The notes: generated from the sequence alone by a model not told the origin. A DNA stretch of 64,000 bases from Nymphaea colorata (GCF_008831285.2 NC_045138.2:1871143-1935142), one strand, 5' to 3'; shown: positions 1 to 13,524, counted from the stretch's first letter. Numbers and translations are program-made.

Positions 1-1559
1 CTTCTGTTTGATGGTCTTCTCGCCATGCTCTTGATGAACCTTTCCTTTGCATGGCTACGTTCCTGTAACACTGAAAGTGGCTGACGTCTGAAATAGGAGA
101 TTAACAACAGAAATAAATGTCAGTTTCCCTTCTCAGAGGCTTTGATAATTATTGCGGTTCTTGATTCTTTATTCCGGAAGATTAATTAAATGAACAGAAA
201 TGTAATTTCTGGTCGACATTTTTAATGTAATTTGGCAGTTTCCTAATTCTCATATTTGTGACCAAAGATGCAGCTATGAAATTATGCAAGAAATAATGGA
301 ATGTTCTTCCATTGGCCCATTATGTCTTTGTGCTCTTGTTGTTATTGGGGAAAAATTATAATCACAATTTGCAGTGTCTCATGGCCCTGAATACTAGTAG
401 AACGTCGTGCATTTTAGTTTGGAAAATCGATAACCTGTTCTTGATATTGGATTTTCATAAATGTGGTCTCAACTTATCACCATGATTTCTTCAATCAGCA
501 ATCAATTAGCTGGGCATGTGCTTAATTTCTCAAGATAAGTATTGCTGCCTTCAGATTACAGACCTACTTCTGGTTCTGTTTCAGCTTCTTCTGATAGCAA
601 CATCATGATATAGCCACCTCCTGGGAGCTCGGAACAGAGCAGTAACTCAGGCATCATGAATTCTAACTAGGCCTGCCTATCCTAATACGGTAGGCTGTAT
701 AGGCCTCGTTACTTATAGATATCTATCTCATAAATGTGGGAGTCTGAAGAAGGGGCTGGAAGCAGAATAAATGAAGAAAAAAGAGAAAAAGTTGGTGCCA
801 ATCAAGTCATGAATTCTAACCAGTCCCATCTAGTTCTGTCAATACAGTAAGCTGCGTCTCAATATTTACAGATTTTGTCTAACAAATGTAGGAGAGGGAA
901 GCATGGTTAGAAGCAGAATAAGGGAAGGAAAAAAAAACGTCTTAGTCTCTGTTTCAGATGGTTCATTTTGATGGGAACACTGTTCTCGACATTGCGAAAT
1001 TATGGTATGCCAAAATATATTGTTGAGTATGAAACAGAAAAGACCTTGTTAAAGTGTGGAAGTGTGGTGTTGGGGCTGTCAAACCCGTCCCCAGCGGCAG
1101 CCATCCCCGTCGGTCTTAAACCAATACTGTTTACAAACAACAGAATGTTGGGGCAACTGAAACGTCTACTACCAAGAAGAATATGGTTTTGGAAATTCAC
1201 TGTCGGCCTCCAATCCAGGGCTGTCAATAAAGCCTTAAGATACCAATGAGACCAACCTTTGGTTTACAAGCCAGTGAGGGGGATTTTTGGTTGTCTTTGT
1301 TTTTGAATTTCTAGCAAACATTTCCTGAGGTTCTCTCAAAATGAAGAAAACTCTAAAATGGAAGAGAAACTGGTGTTACTTTGTAAATTTAGTCTCCTAT
1401 TTAGTAATTACAATAGCTTAATGGATACAGAATGCTAATTTTCGTATTCTCCAATCCCGTACTGATGGTGCTTATCTACTTCTTCAGAGCTGTATATGTT
1501 CTAAATTGAACAACTGATTTCCCATCTGCTGATTCAAGGACCTTAATTGTCAAATGTAG
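1..1559. other. Unassigned upstream or intronic sequence of the MPH1-like gene
   Basis: No exon could be recognised here. The MPH1-like gene that follows lacks its start codon and plastid transit peptide, so the first exon lies either in this stretch or left of the window. The short open frame at 968-1249 has no recognisable family feature and no convincing splice sites, so it is not called. Confidence 0.4.
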
Positions 1560-3102
1560 GTTGGCAAGGTAAGTGTAGAATGGCTAGCCAGTGAGAGAAC
1601 CAAAGTTTCAGGGACATATCCACCCCTTCGCAAGAAAGGGTGGACTGGATATGTTGAGAAGGACACTGCTGGGCAGACCAACATCTACTCTGTTGAGGTT
1701 GGTAAGACCAAAAAATTTCTGATTATATTTGATTTATTCAAGATCATGTAATACAGTTTTCATCCAATGCTTCATCCAAAGGCAGTTCCCTCATCTTGCT
1801 GAAACATGTTTATTACCATCAAGCTTTGGCACAAATTTGTAGTACACATACTGCAGCTACTAACCAGAGCATATTTACCAAGCTTGAGCATGTTGTAAGC
1901 CATGGACTGTTGTTGACAGTGCAATTATGCAATCTAGGAACAAGGCGTATCTTAAACTGGCCAATCGATGTCATTTTTACTAGAATATTGAACATGCTTC
2001 CTCAAATTGCTAGAAAATCAGTGCATGTTTTCTTCAGTAATTTATGAAGATGGTTATAAACACAAAAGCTTGTGTCATGGACACATTGTGCATTCAGAAA
2101 TCTGACGTAGGACCAGCTCACATGGTCTCAGTTGAATTAAGCTGAACAGCTGCAGCAAGATGTCTCCAGTTTTAGGTCATATTGTTTGCAGTATTTGCAT
2201 TCAAGCCTGTCCATATTTCATAACCTGTGGTTGGATTGTAATGCAATCCTAGTTGCTAGCGTCACAAATTTATTCCAAGGAAAAGGCAATGGTTATCCCC
2301 AAATGCAGCAGATAGACACTCCTAAATTGCTTTTGTAATATAGCTCGCAAGACGTCATTGTGTTCAGCAAGACAATCCAAAGTAACTTTCTGGCCTGTTA
2401 CCATCCTTTTGATGGTACTGGTATATTACAGTGATACTTCATTGACTCCCATTCCGTCTCCTTTTGCTGAAATTATATGGAGATTGTTAAGAAGAAAATT
2501 GTTGCATCCCTGCATCGTTGATCGAAAACCTATGGTACATTATAAATGTACCATTGAAGACTTGGATTCAAGGTTGCATATGAATCTGCGAATGCTATAT
2601 GAAAAACATTGTTTCAAATCTGAAGGATGGATCAAGTTTTATAAGATGCGTGTGCCGTAGCAAAAACTACCCCTAGATTTTCTTGGTCCATTGTATGGAA
2701 GTTCCATATAATATTTCTGTATTTATTGTGCCACAGCCTACAGTCTATGTTGCTGAGAGCGTTATCAGCTCAGGAAGTGCAGGAAGTTCAGCTGATGGAA
2801 CAGAGAACACGGCAGCCATTGTGGCTGGGCTGGGACTGATCTCCATTGCTGCAGCTTCTTCAGTTCTTTTACAAGTAGGCAAGGGAACTCCTGATGTTAA
2901 AACCACCGAGTACTCAGGACCATCGCTCAGTTACTACATCAATAAATTCAAGCAACCTGAAATTATTGAGGCATCAATACCAGCTCAACCTCAGACTGCT
3001 CCAACTCCAGAAGTTGAAGAGAGCGTTGTTGCAGGTGAATCTCAGCTGCAAGCTCTTACACCAACTCAAGAGCAAGCGTCTACCGTTAGCCAGTTGTCCT
3101 GA
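1560..3102 (+). CDS. MPH1: MPH1-like photosystem II maintenance protein, 3' exons (5' end missing)
   Basis: Two exons are seen, 1560-1697 and 2737-3102, giving the last 167 residues. The first encodes VGKVSVEWLASERTKVSG and then GWTGYVEKDTAGQTNIYS. The second encodes a Ser/Gly/Ala stretch, a hydrophobic segment of about 22 residues (AAIVAGLGLISIAAASSVLL), the block EYSGPSLSYYINKFK and a Pro/Gln/Thr-rich tail ending at TGA. From memory of the family this order matches Arabidopsis At5g07020 (Maintenance of PSII under High light 1), a thylakoid-membrane proline-rich protein that helps protect PSII in strong light. The acceptor before 1560 is AAATGTAG. The donor at 1697 (GAG|GTTGGT) is weak; a stronger GTAAGA lies four bases downstream and would pair with an acceptor at about 2744, changing one or two junction residues. 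The transit peptide and start were not found. Confidence 0.8.
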
Positions 3103-5049
3103 TTCGCTGCAGCAATTCATGCCTTTTTGGTTGTCCAAATGAAGCACAGTTTTGTGATTTTATTCACATTCTTGCTTACATCTTGTTTTTATGTTTTCTT
3201 TCATCATTTCATCTGTATGTAATCTATCTATCTGCACACTAACTCCATGGATTTTCCTGCAATGTATTCTTTTCACGTAGAAGTGAAGAGTAGCAAGCAT
3301 CGATACCGTTTACTTCTTCTTTGCTGTTTCTAAATTCGAAATCAATTGAGTCCGTCGATTGCTCGGTGTTGGTAACTAGCCGGAGCGAAAAATTCTTGTT
3401 CCAGTTTTATATTACATTTAGATAGCTGCTACTTAAATATGTCGGTTAGTGTTTTTGTGAAGAATTTTAAAGATCTAAGCCAACATAAATGAATTCAGAA
3501 AATAAGAAGAAAAAATATGCAGAAACCGTTTGGCTTTTCAACCACGTGAAGTCATTTTCGGTGAATTCTGTTGCATGGACGCAGTCAAAATGTCCATGTC
3601 GCTCAGACATGAACATCTAACGCATGGTAGGACGAACTGACGAATATAAATCATTAAAAATGAATTTACTTTTTGTATTTTTATTTTACTTTTACAGTTT
3701 CGGACATTTCCGATGCAACCCTGCGCAGGGGACAGACCTCCCACTTTTATTTCAATAAACAAACCGAAAGCTTTTCATGGTCCTTATAAAAGACAAGCTA
3801 AAGACTGTACATGACAGCAAAACAAGAAAACTCAGGAGATAGATGCTCCACAGGAAAACTTGGAAACATCATAAACTCAGTAGCATTTGCAGAGAGGTTT
3901 CACAATAGAGTAACCGGGGTTGCAATTCAGAACAACAACATGGTCCCTCTGATTTCCGTATGACATCCGGTGAAACAGGTTGCTGTTGGAGGGGAGATCT
4001 ACAAAAATGTCTCCATTTGCTGAAACTGGGAATAGTAACAACAGTGGTCGGCTTGCGCAAAGAGATAGAGGTCATCCCACACGAGGAACAGCTCCCCTCT
4101 GGTCGGGTTTCACCGTGCAGCAAGATCATATAGGGGAGTAGAAAATCTCTAGATCGTTTACTCACAGCGATTTGGAAGTATACTTGTTGGACCATAGGAA
4201 GAACAGGAGGGGATGGAACAATATCCGATCTCCACCATGTCAGAAAATCATGTTCAGATCCCTTACCCAGTAGAAGGGCTTGAGCATGAACATCATGTAG
4301 GACGCCTCCACAGACAGCAGCCGGAATTAGTGACTGGTCATGGAAGACTTTGTGATTTCATGCTTGCCAAATCTTCCAAACAACAAAAGGGAGGATCATG
4401 ATTCATGCGCCACAGGTCAAGCATCCATCCTCGTTTGAAAGCAGTTGAGTACCATCTAATTATCCCTTGAAGTACGCCCCTCTTGAAATCAAAGTGTCTA
4501 TATATTAAGATAATTGCAAGAAATTTTTTGATTACATCGATTCTTATTTCTCAATGGTATTCTACCATCGAGATAATTAGCTGAATCCTGTGAAACTATT
4601 TCATAGAAGTTCATTGATTTATCCAAATCACTTCATTCTTTTTTTGTTCAAGCCACATCTCTTTTCTGTTTAAGCCACTTATTTTTTTTCTTTGTAAAGC
4701 TGTTATTGGATAATGAATCTACCCTAAAAAGGTTTATGAAACACTATAACACAATGTTTTATAAACATATTCTAATAGCATTAATATGTAGATGATGGAA
4801 CTTTTAAATTTTTTTGTGATTTTTATTTTTTTTTAATAATTGTGAACATTTGGTCAAGAAGTTGAAGTAGAAGCTTAACAAATAAAAAAAATCCATAAAA
4901 AGTTAATATAAATAGGAATTTATTGTGGGTATGTACGTGCAATGCCTCACACGGTGGCTGATCGTACGGCTGGTTTAGCCAGATTTTAGAAGTTCTTGGT
5001 AAGGCAACCATAGCATTGTCATGCAATTGGTTTAATTTATATAATGAAA
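3103..5049. other. Intergenic spacer, possible 3' UTR then unassigned DNA
   Basis: The first 200 bases probably hold the 3' UTR of the MPH1-like gene. From about 3.84 to 4.42 kb base composition is more balanced and the minus strand has short coding-like runs broken by stops, which could be a decayed gene or element, but no family was recognised. The rest is AT-rich without visible genes. Confidence 0.35.
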
Positions 5050-6377
5050 AAATCATAAAACCGGTTTAGAATCTGCTTTGGGGTGGTACCAAGAGTACGT
5101 CAAAAAATTAAAATTAAATGGTTGGATGACTTTGAAAAGTCAAAATGAAAAATTGGAACGTGGACGTTTTGCCTGTTGTTTTTTTTTTTTTTTTCATCAA
5201 ACGAACAGCCATAATTGTTGTGTAGCTGCTACAAATTATTTATTATTATGTAACAAGTCAACTTTTCTTTATATATATATATATAAAGAGAAAGAAATAG
5301 AGGAAGAACGACAAAAAGAGCAGACATAAAATGAGAAAAGAAGTATCCTAGTTATAATAATAAACCGTAAAAAAAAAACAAAAGAGAAAATTTACAATAA
5401 AACTCATAAAAAAGCGAAATAAGAGGAGTGAGAAGAAAGTGGAAGGACGGAACGACATCATCACTCAGCCACAGAATGAGGACACTGCCGCAGCCGAACG
5501 ACAAAATGAACATGTCCTTGCACAAGCCGAGCGATGGATACCGACGAAGAGAATGTGCTCCTGAAGACCCTGTTGTTGCGCTCTTCTTAAATGCGCTACC
5601 AAACTGAAATGAGCTACAACTTTCAAATACAACCCCAAAAAACAATCAAATTGGAAGAGAGACAAAAACAACACAAAAGCATTGAGAACCGTGTATGGTG
5701 CATAAATAAAAGATATGATGCTTTTCGTAACTATAACCATTGATGCGTTTAGCAGCAAATTATAATATTTTCAATGACGGTTTTTTAATTTTTAATCACA
5801 TGACAACTTTCAAAAATTATATATATATATATATATAATCGTGAAATATGCCAGATTTTGGGGTGGCGTTGACTGAATAAAAAATAAAAAATCTGACACC
5901 AAAAAGTAGTTTCCCAAAAGCATTAGTATCGTGAAATAACAGTTGATGGTGTTTTAAGCAATTCCACAACATCTGCTATAAATACGTTGTCAGGTTCTTT
6001 TGCATGGAGCAATTTAACCCCTCTCTCTTTCTTTCTCTCTCTTCTTTTTATTTTGTTTTTTGTGGTTTGTTTTTGTTTTCTGTCTTCAAATTTTGTTATG
6101 CATTCTCATTTGATGGCTTTTTCTCGCACACATGCATGAACACATTCACATGAAAATATATGAACACCAGCTGTAAATGTAGGATATTCCATACTTTGGA
6201 ACCTAGTCCGGTACAAAGTTCCCAATGACTACAGGATCCAACAGCGACAGTGAAAGAGTGAAAGCGCCAGTGGGAAGGGGAAAATGTAGTCTGAATGGTC
6301 CTGCCCATCAAATACCCCGCCAGGGTCCTGAGGAGGTAGGTTGACCTTATATCCATGAAAAGTGAGAGTCACCATTC

Positions 6378-6410
<33 letters not shown>

Positions 6411-7059
6411 GAGAGGAGAAAATGTTAAAAATTAAAATTTCATCACTAAAAAAAAATCAATACATTGACAATGGTTTAAGTAACAATTTATTCAATGATG
6501 GTTTTTTAATTTTTAATCATCTGTTAATTTTCAGTCATTCGATATATATATATATATATGTGTGTGTGTTTGTGTGCGCGTGCCCAAAAACTTGAATTAT
6601 GCCAGATTTTAGGTGGTGTAGACTGGATAAAAGTAAAAAAAATCTGACACCAAAAACATTAGTATAGTGAAATAACAGTTGATGGTGTTTTAAGCAATGG
6701 TAAATTTTAACCTTTGGACAACATCTAGCATCTGACATATCAGAATTCTCCGTATAAACCTTGGTATAAATATGTTTCCGGGTTCTTTTGCACAAGCTAC
6801 ACACACACAAACACACATGCATGAACACACTCACATGAGAAGACACCAACACCAGAGCTGTAAATGTAGGATATTCAATGCTTTGGAATCTAGTCCGGTA
6901 CAAGTTCTCACTGACGACGGGATCCAACAGCGACAGTGGAAGAGTGAAAGCGCCACTAGGAAGGGAAAAACATGGTCCGAATGGTCCTGCCCATCAAATA
7001 TCCCGCCTGGGTTGTTTCCCTTGTCCATGTTTAAGGTGCAAGAAAACCTCTAGATAAGG

Positions 7060-7610
7060 ACGTGAGCGGAGCTTCCAACAATCTTACTACTGCTCATTCC
7101 TGCGGACTGCCCCCCCTTCCATATGGACTAGACGCGTCCTTCTTTTTCTCACCAGAATGCATGGGAAAATCCACTGACCAGCCGGTGGGTGATTCTGGTT
7201 CTATCTCCGCTTGGTCCCTCTTTTCATTCCCCCTTCCTTTGTTAATAAGGAGGTGAGGTTTGGGGTCGGACGGACAGGGCGGAGCGCTCCGTTGTTCACC
7301 GCGTCTTTCTAGTACAAGTCTATCTTCCGTTCTGCATTCCAGCCTTCCTTTCTGGGCCTATCCGAAAGAACTGGAAGTTCCTCTTTGTCGTGCTGAATAG
7401 GACGAATCGGCCTCCGTTGATATCTTTGCTTCTCCACTAAACAAGACGAAGACGGCTCGATCAACTGGAATGTGTATTATCCAACTAAGAGAGATTCCAA
7501 TCCAACTCCTTGGAGTGGGCACCTTCTTAACTTGGCAGGGGCCTAGTCCTTTTTCATGGGAAAGCCTGACCCAACGGCCAAGCTCCGCTTCCATGACCGA
7601 GGAGGAGGTT
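7060..7610. other. Possible organelle-derived (mitochondrial-like) insert
   Basis: This stretch lies between the second and third copies of the 0.6-kb repeat but is not part of them. It is visibly richer in G+C than its flanks and lacks the poly-A/T runs typical of the neighbourhood. Its wording (for example GCCAAGCTCCGCTTCCATGA and GGGCGGAGCGCTCCG) resembles plant mitochondrial intergenic DNA to my reading. Part of it (about 7240-7300) recurs inverted and diverged at about 54995-55060. No gene was recognised, and the origin is an inference that only a search can settle. Confidence 0.3.
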
Positions 7611-7855
7611 AACCTTATATTTACATCTATGAAAAAGTGACAGTCACCATTCAATGTATATATATATATAAAAAAAGAGGAAGAGAGAAAATAGCTACAC
7701 TATGTATCAACTGTGACTGTTCCTTAAAAAAAAAAAAAAAAAAAGGCAGTGCGGTCGCTCGACATCTTGCCTGTTTTCCATTTTTTTTAACAAACAGCCT
7801 TCATATATTGGGTAGCCGCTACGCATTATTTACTATGTAGTGGCTTACTTTTCCC

Positions 7856-7857
<2 letters not shown>

Positions 7858-7942
<85 letters not shown>
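7858..7942. repeat. Compound microsatellite (TA)n(GA)n
   Basis: About 23 TA units are followed directly by about 18 GA units. The same compound arrangement occurs at 32803-32880, 39324-39396 and 41222-41300, so (TA)n(GA)n tracts are a habit of this genome region. Confidence 0.95.
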
Positions 7943-7945
<3 letters not shown>

Positions 7946-8699
7946 AAATGCTAAAAGTTAAAATTTCATCACTAAAAAAAAATCAGTACATTGACAATGG
8001 TTTATGGTGCATCAATGATTTATGATGCTTTTGGTAACAATTTATAGTGTTATCAATGACGGATTTTTAAATTTTTAATCATCTAACAATTTTCAGTCAT
8101 TCGACAACATCCATCCAACATATGATAAATTCACACAGATATATATTGTGTGTGTCTGAAGAATTGAAATATGCCAAATTTTGGGTGGAGTTGACTGGAT
8201 AAAAATAAAAAATCTGACACCAAAAAACAGTTTCCCCCAAAGGCATTAGTAATTTAGTATAGTGAAATAACGGTTCATGGTGTTTTAAGCAATGGTAAAT
8301 TTTAACCTTTCGACAACATCTAGCATCTGACATATCCAAATTCTCCGTATAAACCTTGGTATAAATATGTTGTCGGGGTTCTTTTGCACACGGCAATTTA
8401 ACCTCTCTCTCTCTCTACACACAGGCACACATGCATGAACACACACATGGAAAGAAACCAGCATCAGAGCTATAAATGTAGGAAATTCCACACTTTGGAA
8501 TCCAGTCCGGTACGAGTTCTCAATGACGACGGGATCCAACAGCGACAGTGGAAGAGTGAAAGCGCCACTGGGAAGGGAAAAACGTGGTCCGAAGGGTCAT
8601 GCCCGTTGAATACCCCGTCGGGGTCGTTTCCCTTGTCCGTGTTTGCGTGTGGCCCCATTTGTTTCGTCCCGTGAAAGGGTGGAGGTAATAAATATATGG

Positions 8700-11600
8700 G
8701 TCACCTTCATTCAGCGAAATTTAAACAAACTGAGGATCTCAATAGCACGAATCTAGATCTCATGCATGTTACATGCAAGAAAACCTAAAGATAAGGAGGG
8801 AGGCTCCAACCTTATCCATGAATCTGAGATGCATGGTGATCGAAGATAGCCACAAATCCGTAGCTAGCAAATGTCATTTTAATTGATCAAATCAAATCAA
8901 ATCGGTGGCGAATCTGTTCGATCTCGTGGTCGATTCAAGATAGCAGCATCTCTTTTCCCTAAAACTTATTTTTTGAAATATTATAAGAAATTTTAGTTTT
9001 TACTTAACATGTTTTATACATTTTTTTAGAAAATACTTCTTTAAAAATATTATCAATTTATATAGATTCACATGAATTGACCGATTTACTGAATTCTAAA
9101 GTAACTTTCATAGGAGGTGTTGTCGGCACTCAGAGGTGGAGCCAAAATTTTTTTATGAAAACGACCAAATTAAAGTTTATAAATTTTGATTAGTGCTAAA
9201 CTACAATTTTTTAAAATTTTTATATAAAACAAGTAAAATTTTCTAAAATTTACATTTTTTTTTTGTTTTTAATGAGACTTCCATACAATTTTTTTTCCCA
9301 GTAACCTTGAACTTAAAAAAAAATAGTGTTGTGCGAATGAGAAGTGGCCTATTTAGCAATGATATTTACATGTATATTTTTCTTTAATATATAAAAGTAA
9401 GTTAAACTAGAATCTTTAAAATGCTTAAAAGTTAATAAAAAAATTAACAATATATTTAAGGACGAACTACCACCACTTGATTTTAATTTTTTTAGAGAAT
9501 ATTGGTCCTTTTTTTAATGTTATTGATCATAATAATAAGAGTTTGTACTGTGTACGGCTGAATTTAAGATGTCTGACACATTGAAAGCGCTAGATGCTAC
9601 TGCATTGTCTGTATCACAAAATTTATCATGATATGGAAAAATCGGTTCTGTGCAGCCGATTTGGTGAACAGGCCGAGTCACTGGTTTAGATGAATCGTTC
9701 GTGAATTTGTTAAGTATACTGAAAAAATAATTTAAATATATATATATATATATAATATATATAATTAAATTAAAAAAAATAGTGAATGAGACAAAAAAGG
9801 CAGAATCTCAAAGATGTTGCAAACAAGAATTATAAGTACAAACAAATTTTTTAGTGACGATTCATGATCATTTAGTTACAAATTTTTAAGATAACTAAAA
9901 TTTGTTGCTGAAGTCATTAGCCACGATGGTATTAATGATGGCGTATATACAAACAAAAGTTAATTATTAAAGTTTTTTTTTTTTGGTAATCTAACCTTTC
10001 ATATATATGTGATCTTGATAGTGATTTGGTCAGGAACATATATCAAGTTGGTCATTTTTTTTTACCTTAATAATGATTACCGAATAACTTGAAAAAATAC
10101 CATTTACATTAAATTGGTGTTTATGAACACAATATAAAATAATTTTAAATACAAATTTAAGTGATCAGGGTTTTGTCATTGATCCAAGTGGTTAAATATC
10201 TACCAATTACTCTAAGGTAGCATGTGTGAGATAATGGGTCGTCACTAGATGGCTAAAATCTAAAAAATCGTAGTAAAAATACCACAAATCGTCGCTAAAC
10301 CTACTATAAACACACACACAATACCAATTTAGTGAATGTTCTTTGTCAACAACAACATATAATATAACACACACACATATATATATATGTTGTTGTGCAC
10401 TAGATGCTGATAGGTAGTTAAATTTTAAACATTTATCATTAAAGAACGGCTACTAAATTAGTATTAAATTTGATTTTTGGTGTGCATATAATAAGAGATT
10501 GGTAGATAGTATACTATTAAAACTATAACTCTTAAATTTATGTTAAAAAGTGTTTTAAACAAGATGTGAACCTTCTTATGTATTTACAAACATTAATTTA
10601 ATATAAATGAGGCTTTAGTTCAACTCATTTTTTGTAAAAAGAAATCGATCTTTACACTATTATTTTTGATCTTACAAGAGTCGTTAGGTTTTTTTTATTG
10701 TTAAAAAAAAAACATTATTTAAGCAACAGAACAAGTAACTTAATTACATGTTTGAGAAAAAAAAACATGTTTGGGAAACATCATGCTCATGCTTCTGTCA
10801 AGTCTAACTTTTAAATTTTAAAACAATATCTACAGTTATACTATGCAATCTAAAACAAACATCTGAAAATATGGTTTAAGCATACGAGTTTTCTTTAATT
10901 AAAAATCAAATATACTGATTGAACTTAAAAAAAAAAAACTTAAAATCAGCAAATGTAAATTATTTTAAATTTGTCGAGAAATAAGAGGCCATAAAACTAA
11001 CTTTTACCTTGTACTCGTGGATTCGAGCCTCGTTTCTCTTTATTATTACTAGTAGTTCACGCGTTTTTCGTCTCATTTTATTATGAAGATAGGCGCTTCT
11101 TACGAAACGATAACCAAAGCGTTAAATTCAGAACTTTCAAATTTATTTTTTTGCTTCGTAAATGAAGAGGAATCTTCGGGCGAGACCATTTAATGGGCTT
11201 ATATTTAAATGATGTTTGAAATAAAGAAAACACAAGAGGAGCCTCGGTTTCAGGTTTATGTGTCCACCCATTAAGAGTAAGATATTGCATCGGGTCGAGT
11301 CTGCCAAATACTGAAATCCAGGTCCGAATCAGTTCGACACCCCAAAACTTGAGCCTCAATTTGGTCTAATTAAATTAAAAAATATATAGTTTTAATATAG
11401 AAATATAATTCATCATAATAAAATATTATAATTATATATATTAATAAAATATATATTAAAAAATTCATTGTGGTGCAATAGTGGTGCACTTGGTCGGGTT
11501 GTGACAGTTTAGTTGTCAATTTTATTTCGGTGTGCACTATGTTACTCTCGAGTTTAATCCATAAGTTCACTTAGGTCTTGATGCATTTTTAAAACCCGAA

Positions 11601-13050
11601 GAGATAGGAGAAAGAGATGGCTTCGGCTTTTCCCCGAAAAAGTGGGTTTCCTTCTTGCTCGCCAAAATTGCGGAGCGGGTAACCCTGTGTTGCTTCGAGC
11701 TAGAAATTCACCGAAAAGTCCGACTCGGTTCACTAGCGTCACAATTAACACATTCTTTGTTGTTTTAATTATTTTTAAAAATATTTTAAAGCCATTCTTA
11801 GTTTTTAATTATATTAAGGGCTTAATAATTCCTTTTGTCGATGATTCGTTGATTCAATGGAGTTCGTCGCGGAATTGATTCCATTTTGCCTTTGATTTTT
11901 TTACAACATCGGTACAACCAAGCCGTACGACTACGAGCTAGTTTTGTCTGTCAACCCTAATTCAATACTAATTTCTTAAATTCTGAAATGATTTCTAATG
12001 GTTCGGTCGATGCCTAACCTTGTTCTTAAAAATTTAAAATATTTAATAAATCCTAATAAAAAATCATAAAAATATGAAAAATGCAAAAAACAGGTATAAT
12101 ATGTGTATAATACACATTTTTTTCATGTTTTTTTTTAAAAGACACGTTTTGTAAGAGTATTATACGACTGATTATGTTTTGTCGTGCGTCTTTTTCTAAT
12201 AAAAAGCATTTTTTGTGACAATGATTCTAACAATATGTGAGTGTGCTCGACATTTGATTTAGAAAGTCAGACTTAGTCCGCTCTCTATAATTCTAAGACC
12301 TTGTCCTTAGTAATTCTACGTTTAGGGTTTATGTATACGTTTGAGCTTATGCAAAGAATCGACGATATAACAAATTGTTTCAAATAATTTGTCAATTTTA
12401 GAGCATATATCATTTTTTCATATTAAATTATTTATTCATGATTTTTTGCTACTTATTTATTTTAAAAATAAATATGTTGTAATTTTTTAGCAATTTTTTA
12501 AAATGTTTATCTGGGAAAATGCTTTCAACAAAAAACCTCAACACTATATTCTTATACTTACAAAGTTTTGGTGTGTTTGGATTTAAATGAATCTATGGTA
12601 TATCTTTCAACTCAAGTGTTATTAAACCAAAATGTGACAACTACGATCAGTTTTGAATCTCCCTTTTATCTTGTTGCCCAATTGTACTGCATCACTCAAG
12701 TAATATGTTTATTAATTCACTACCATTCATTGGGTTGACTGATTCATGAAATTGACAGTCTAGCTGTTTAATTCAAAAATCAGTTTTGGTGCATGATTTT
12801 GAGTGGAAGAGAATCCTACCACCCAACCGACCTTTTGCGGCTCATTATTCTAACCAATTGTATTATGTTCTTCAATGTTATTATATTTTCGGGTGATAGA
12901 GAATTATTCTGGCCGAGTCAAAGCCTCTCTCTCTTCTCATGTTTTTGACTTAGAACTTTTTTGAAATTTGAATGATCTTACCCTACATCTTTCAACTCAA
13001 GTGTTTTACATGTCATTGTTTGCGATTAAAAAAAAAAATAACATCTATGA
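8700..13050. other. Long AT-rich intergenic region
   Basis: About 4.3 kb of very AT-rich DNA with poly-A and poly-T runs and short (TA)n tracts. I see no convincing coding frame on either strand. A stretch near 9130-9300 (GAGGTGGAGCCAAAATTTT followed by T-rich DNA) looks like the end of an old mobile element; a similar phrase occurs at about 59590-59660 inside a BURP intron. Confidence 0.5.
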
Positions 13051-13051
13051 G

Positions 13052-13138
13052 AATTGAACTAAGGACATATCTCTGTCAAGAATTGAACTAAGGACATATC
13101 TCTGTCAAGAATTGAACTAAGGACATATCTCTGTCAAC
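13052..13138. repeat. 29-bp tandem repeat, three copies
   Basis: The unit AATTGAACTAAGGACATATC plus CTCTGTCAAG-type tail repeats with a period of 29 bases at 13052, 13081 and 13110, nearly without change. It sits about 0.4 kb upstream of the translocator promoter region. Confidence 0.95.
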
Positions 13139-13517
13139 ATGATAACATTATTTATTATAGATAAAACATGTTTAGAAAGAGAATATTGGATCGGGTTTGA
13201 TAATTCGTGGATCCGAAGTGTCCGATCCGTTTATCTCAGCCGTACGCCTTGAGCTGTGTCAGGGCGTTGAGGGGCCTCGGAAGCGCTAAACGGTTCTTGG
13301 ATCCGGATCGGGTCCGACTACTCCGACCCGTTTTTTTTTTTTCCATGTCCGTGGGGCGTTGCTGGCGGTTGAACGGAGAAGAGAGGAAAAGTTATTTCCA
13401 GACGCGCCCCTTGCTGATTGTCGGTGCTCTTTTTTTAATTCCCTTTTTTCCTGTTTCCTCATTTCTTGCGTCAGAAAAAAAAAAGATTATACTCCGACCT
13501 TCATTTATTGGTCATGG

Positions 13518-13524
13518 TATAAAT
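13518..13524 (+). promoter_or_regulatory. Candidate TATA box of the translocator gene
   Basis: TATAAAT lies about 40 bases upstream of a GA-rich stretch (about 13563-13590) that looks like a plant 5' leader, and the GC content rises from here to about 13.95 kb. No other TATA-like site is as well placed. The transcription start itself is an inference. Confidence 0.4.

Larger units (their letters stand above)
5050..8690. repeat. Dispersed repeat block, three related copies of about 0.6 kb
   Basis: A module recurs at about 5766-6325, 6488-7030 and 8050-8640. Shared landmarks in order are TTTTTAATTTTTAATCA, a microsatellite, AAAATCTGACACCAAAAA, GTTGATGGTGTTTTAAGCAA (third copy GTTCATGG), TATAAAT-type A/T boxes, ACATGCATGAACACA, and a GC-richer tail with GGGATCCAACAGCGACAGTG. 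A further shared piece, GTCACCATTCAAT followed by (TA)n and in places (GA)n, links 6345-6415 with 7615-7680. The stretch 5165-5285 resembles 7755-7865. None of it gives a convincing protein. It may be a non-autonomous transposon family or a local amplification. Confidence 0.7.

Noticed and set aside
968-1249. 93-residue open frame upstream of the MPH1-like exons
   Set aside because: No transit-peptide character, no family resemblance, and an open frame of similar size overlaps it on the other strand; it looks like chance.
3869-4195. 108-residue minus-strand frame in the first spacer
   Set aside because: Coding-like words appear but in several frames with stops, and no family was recognised; noted only as possible decayed DNA.
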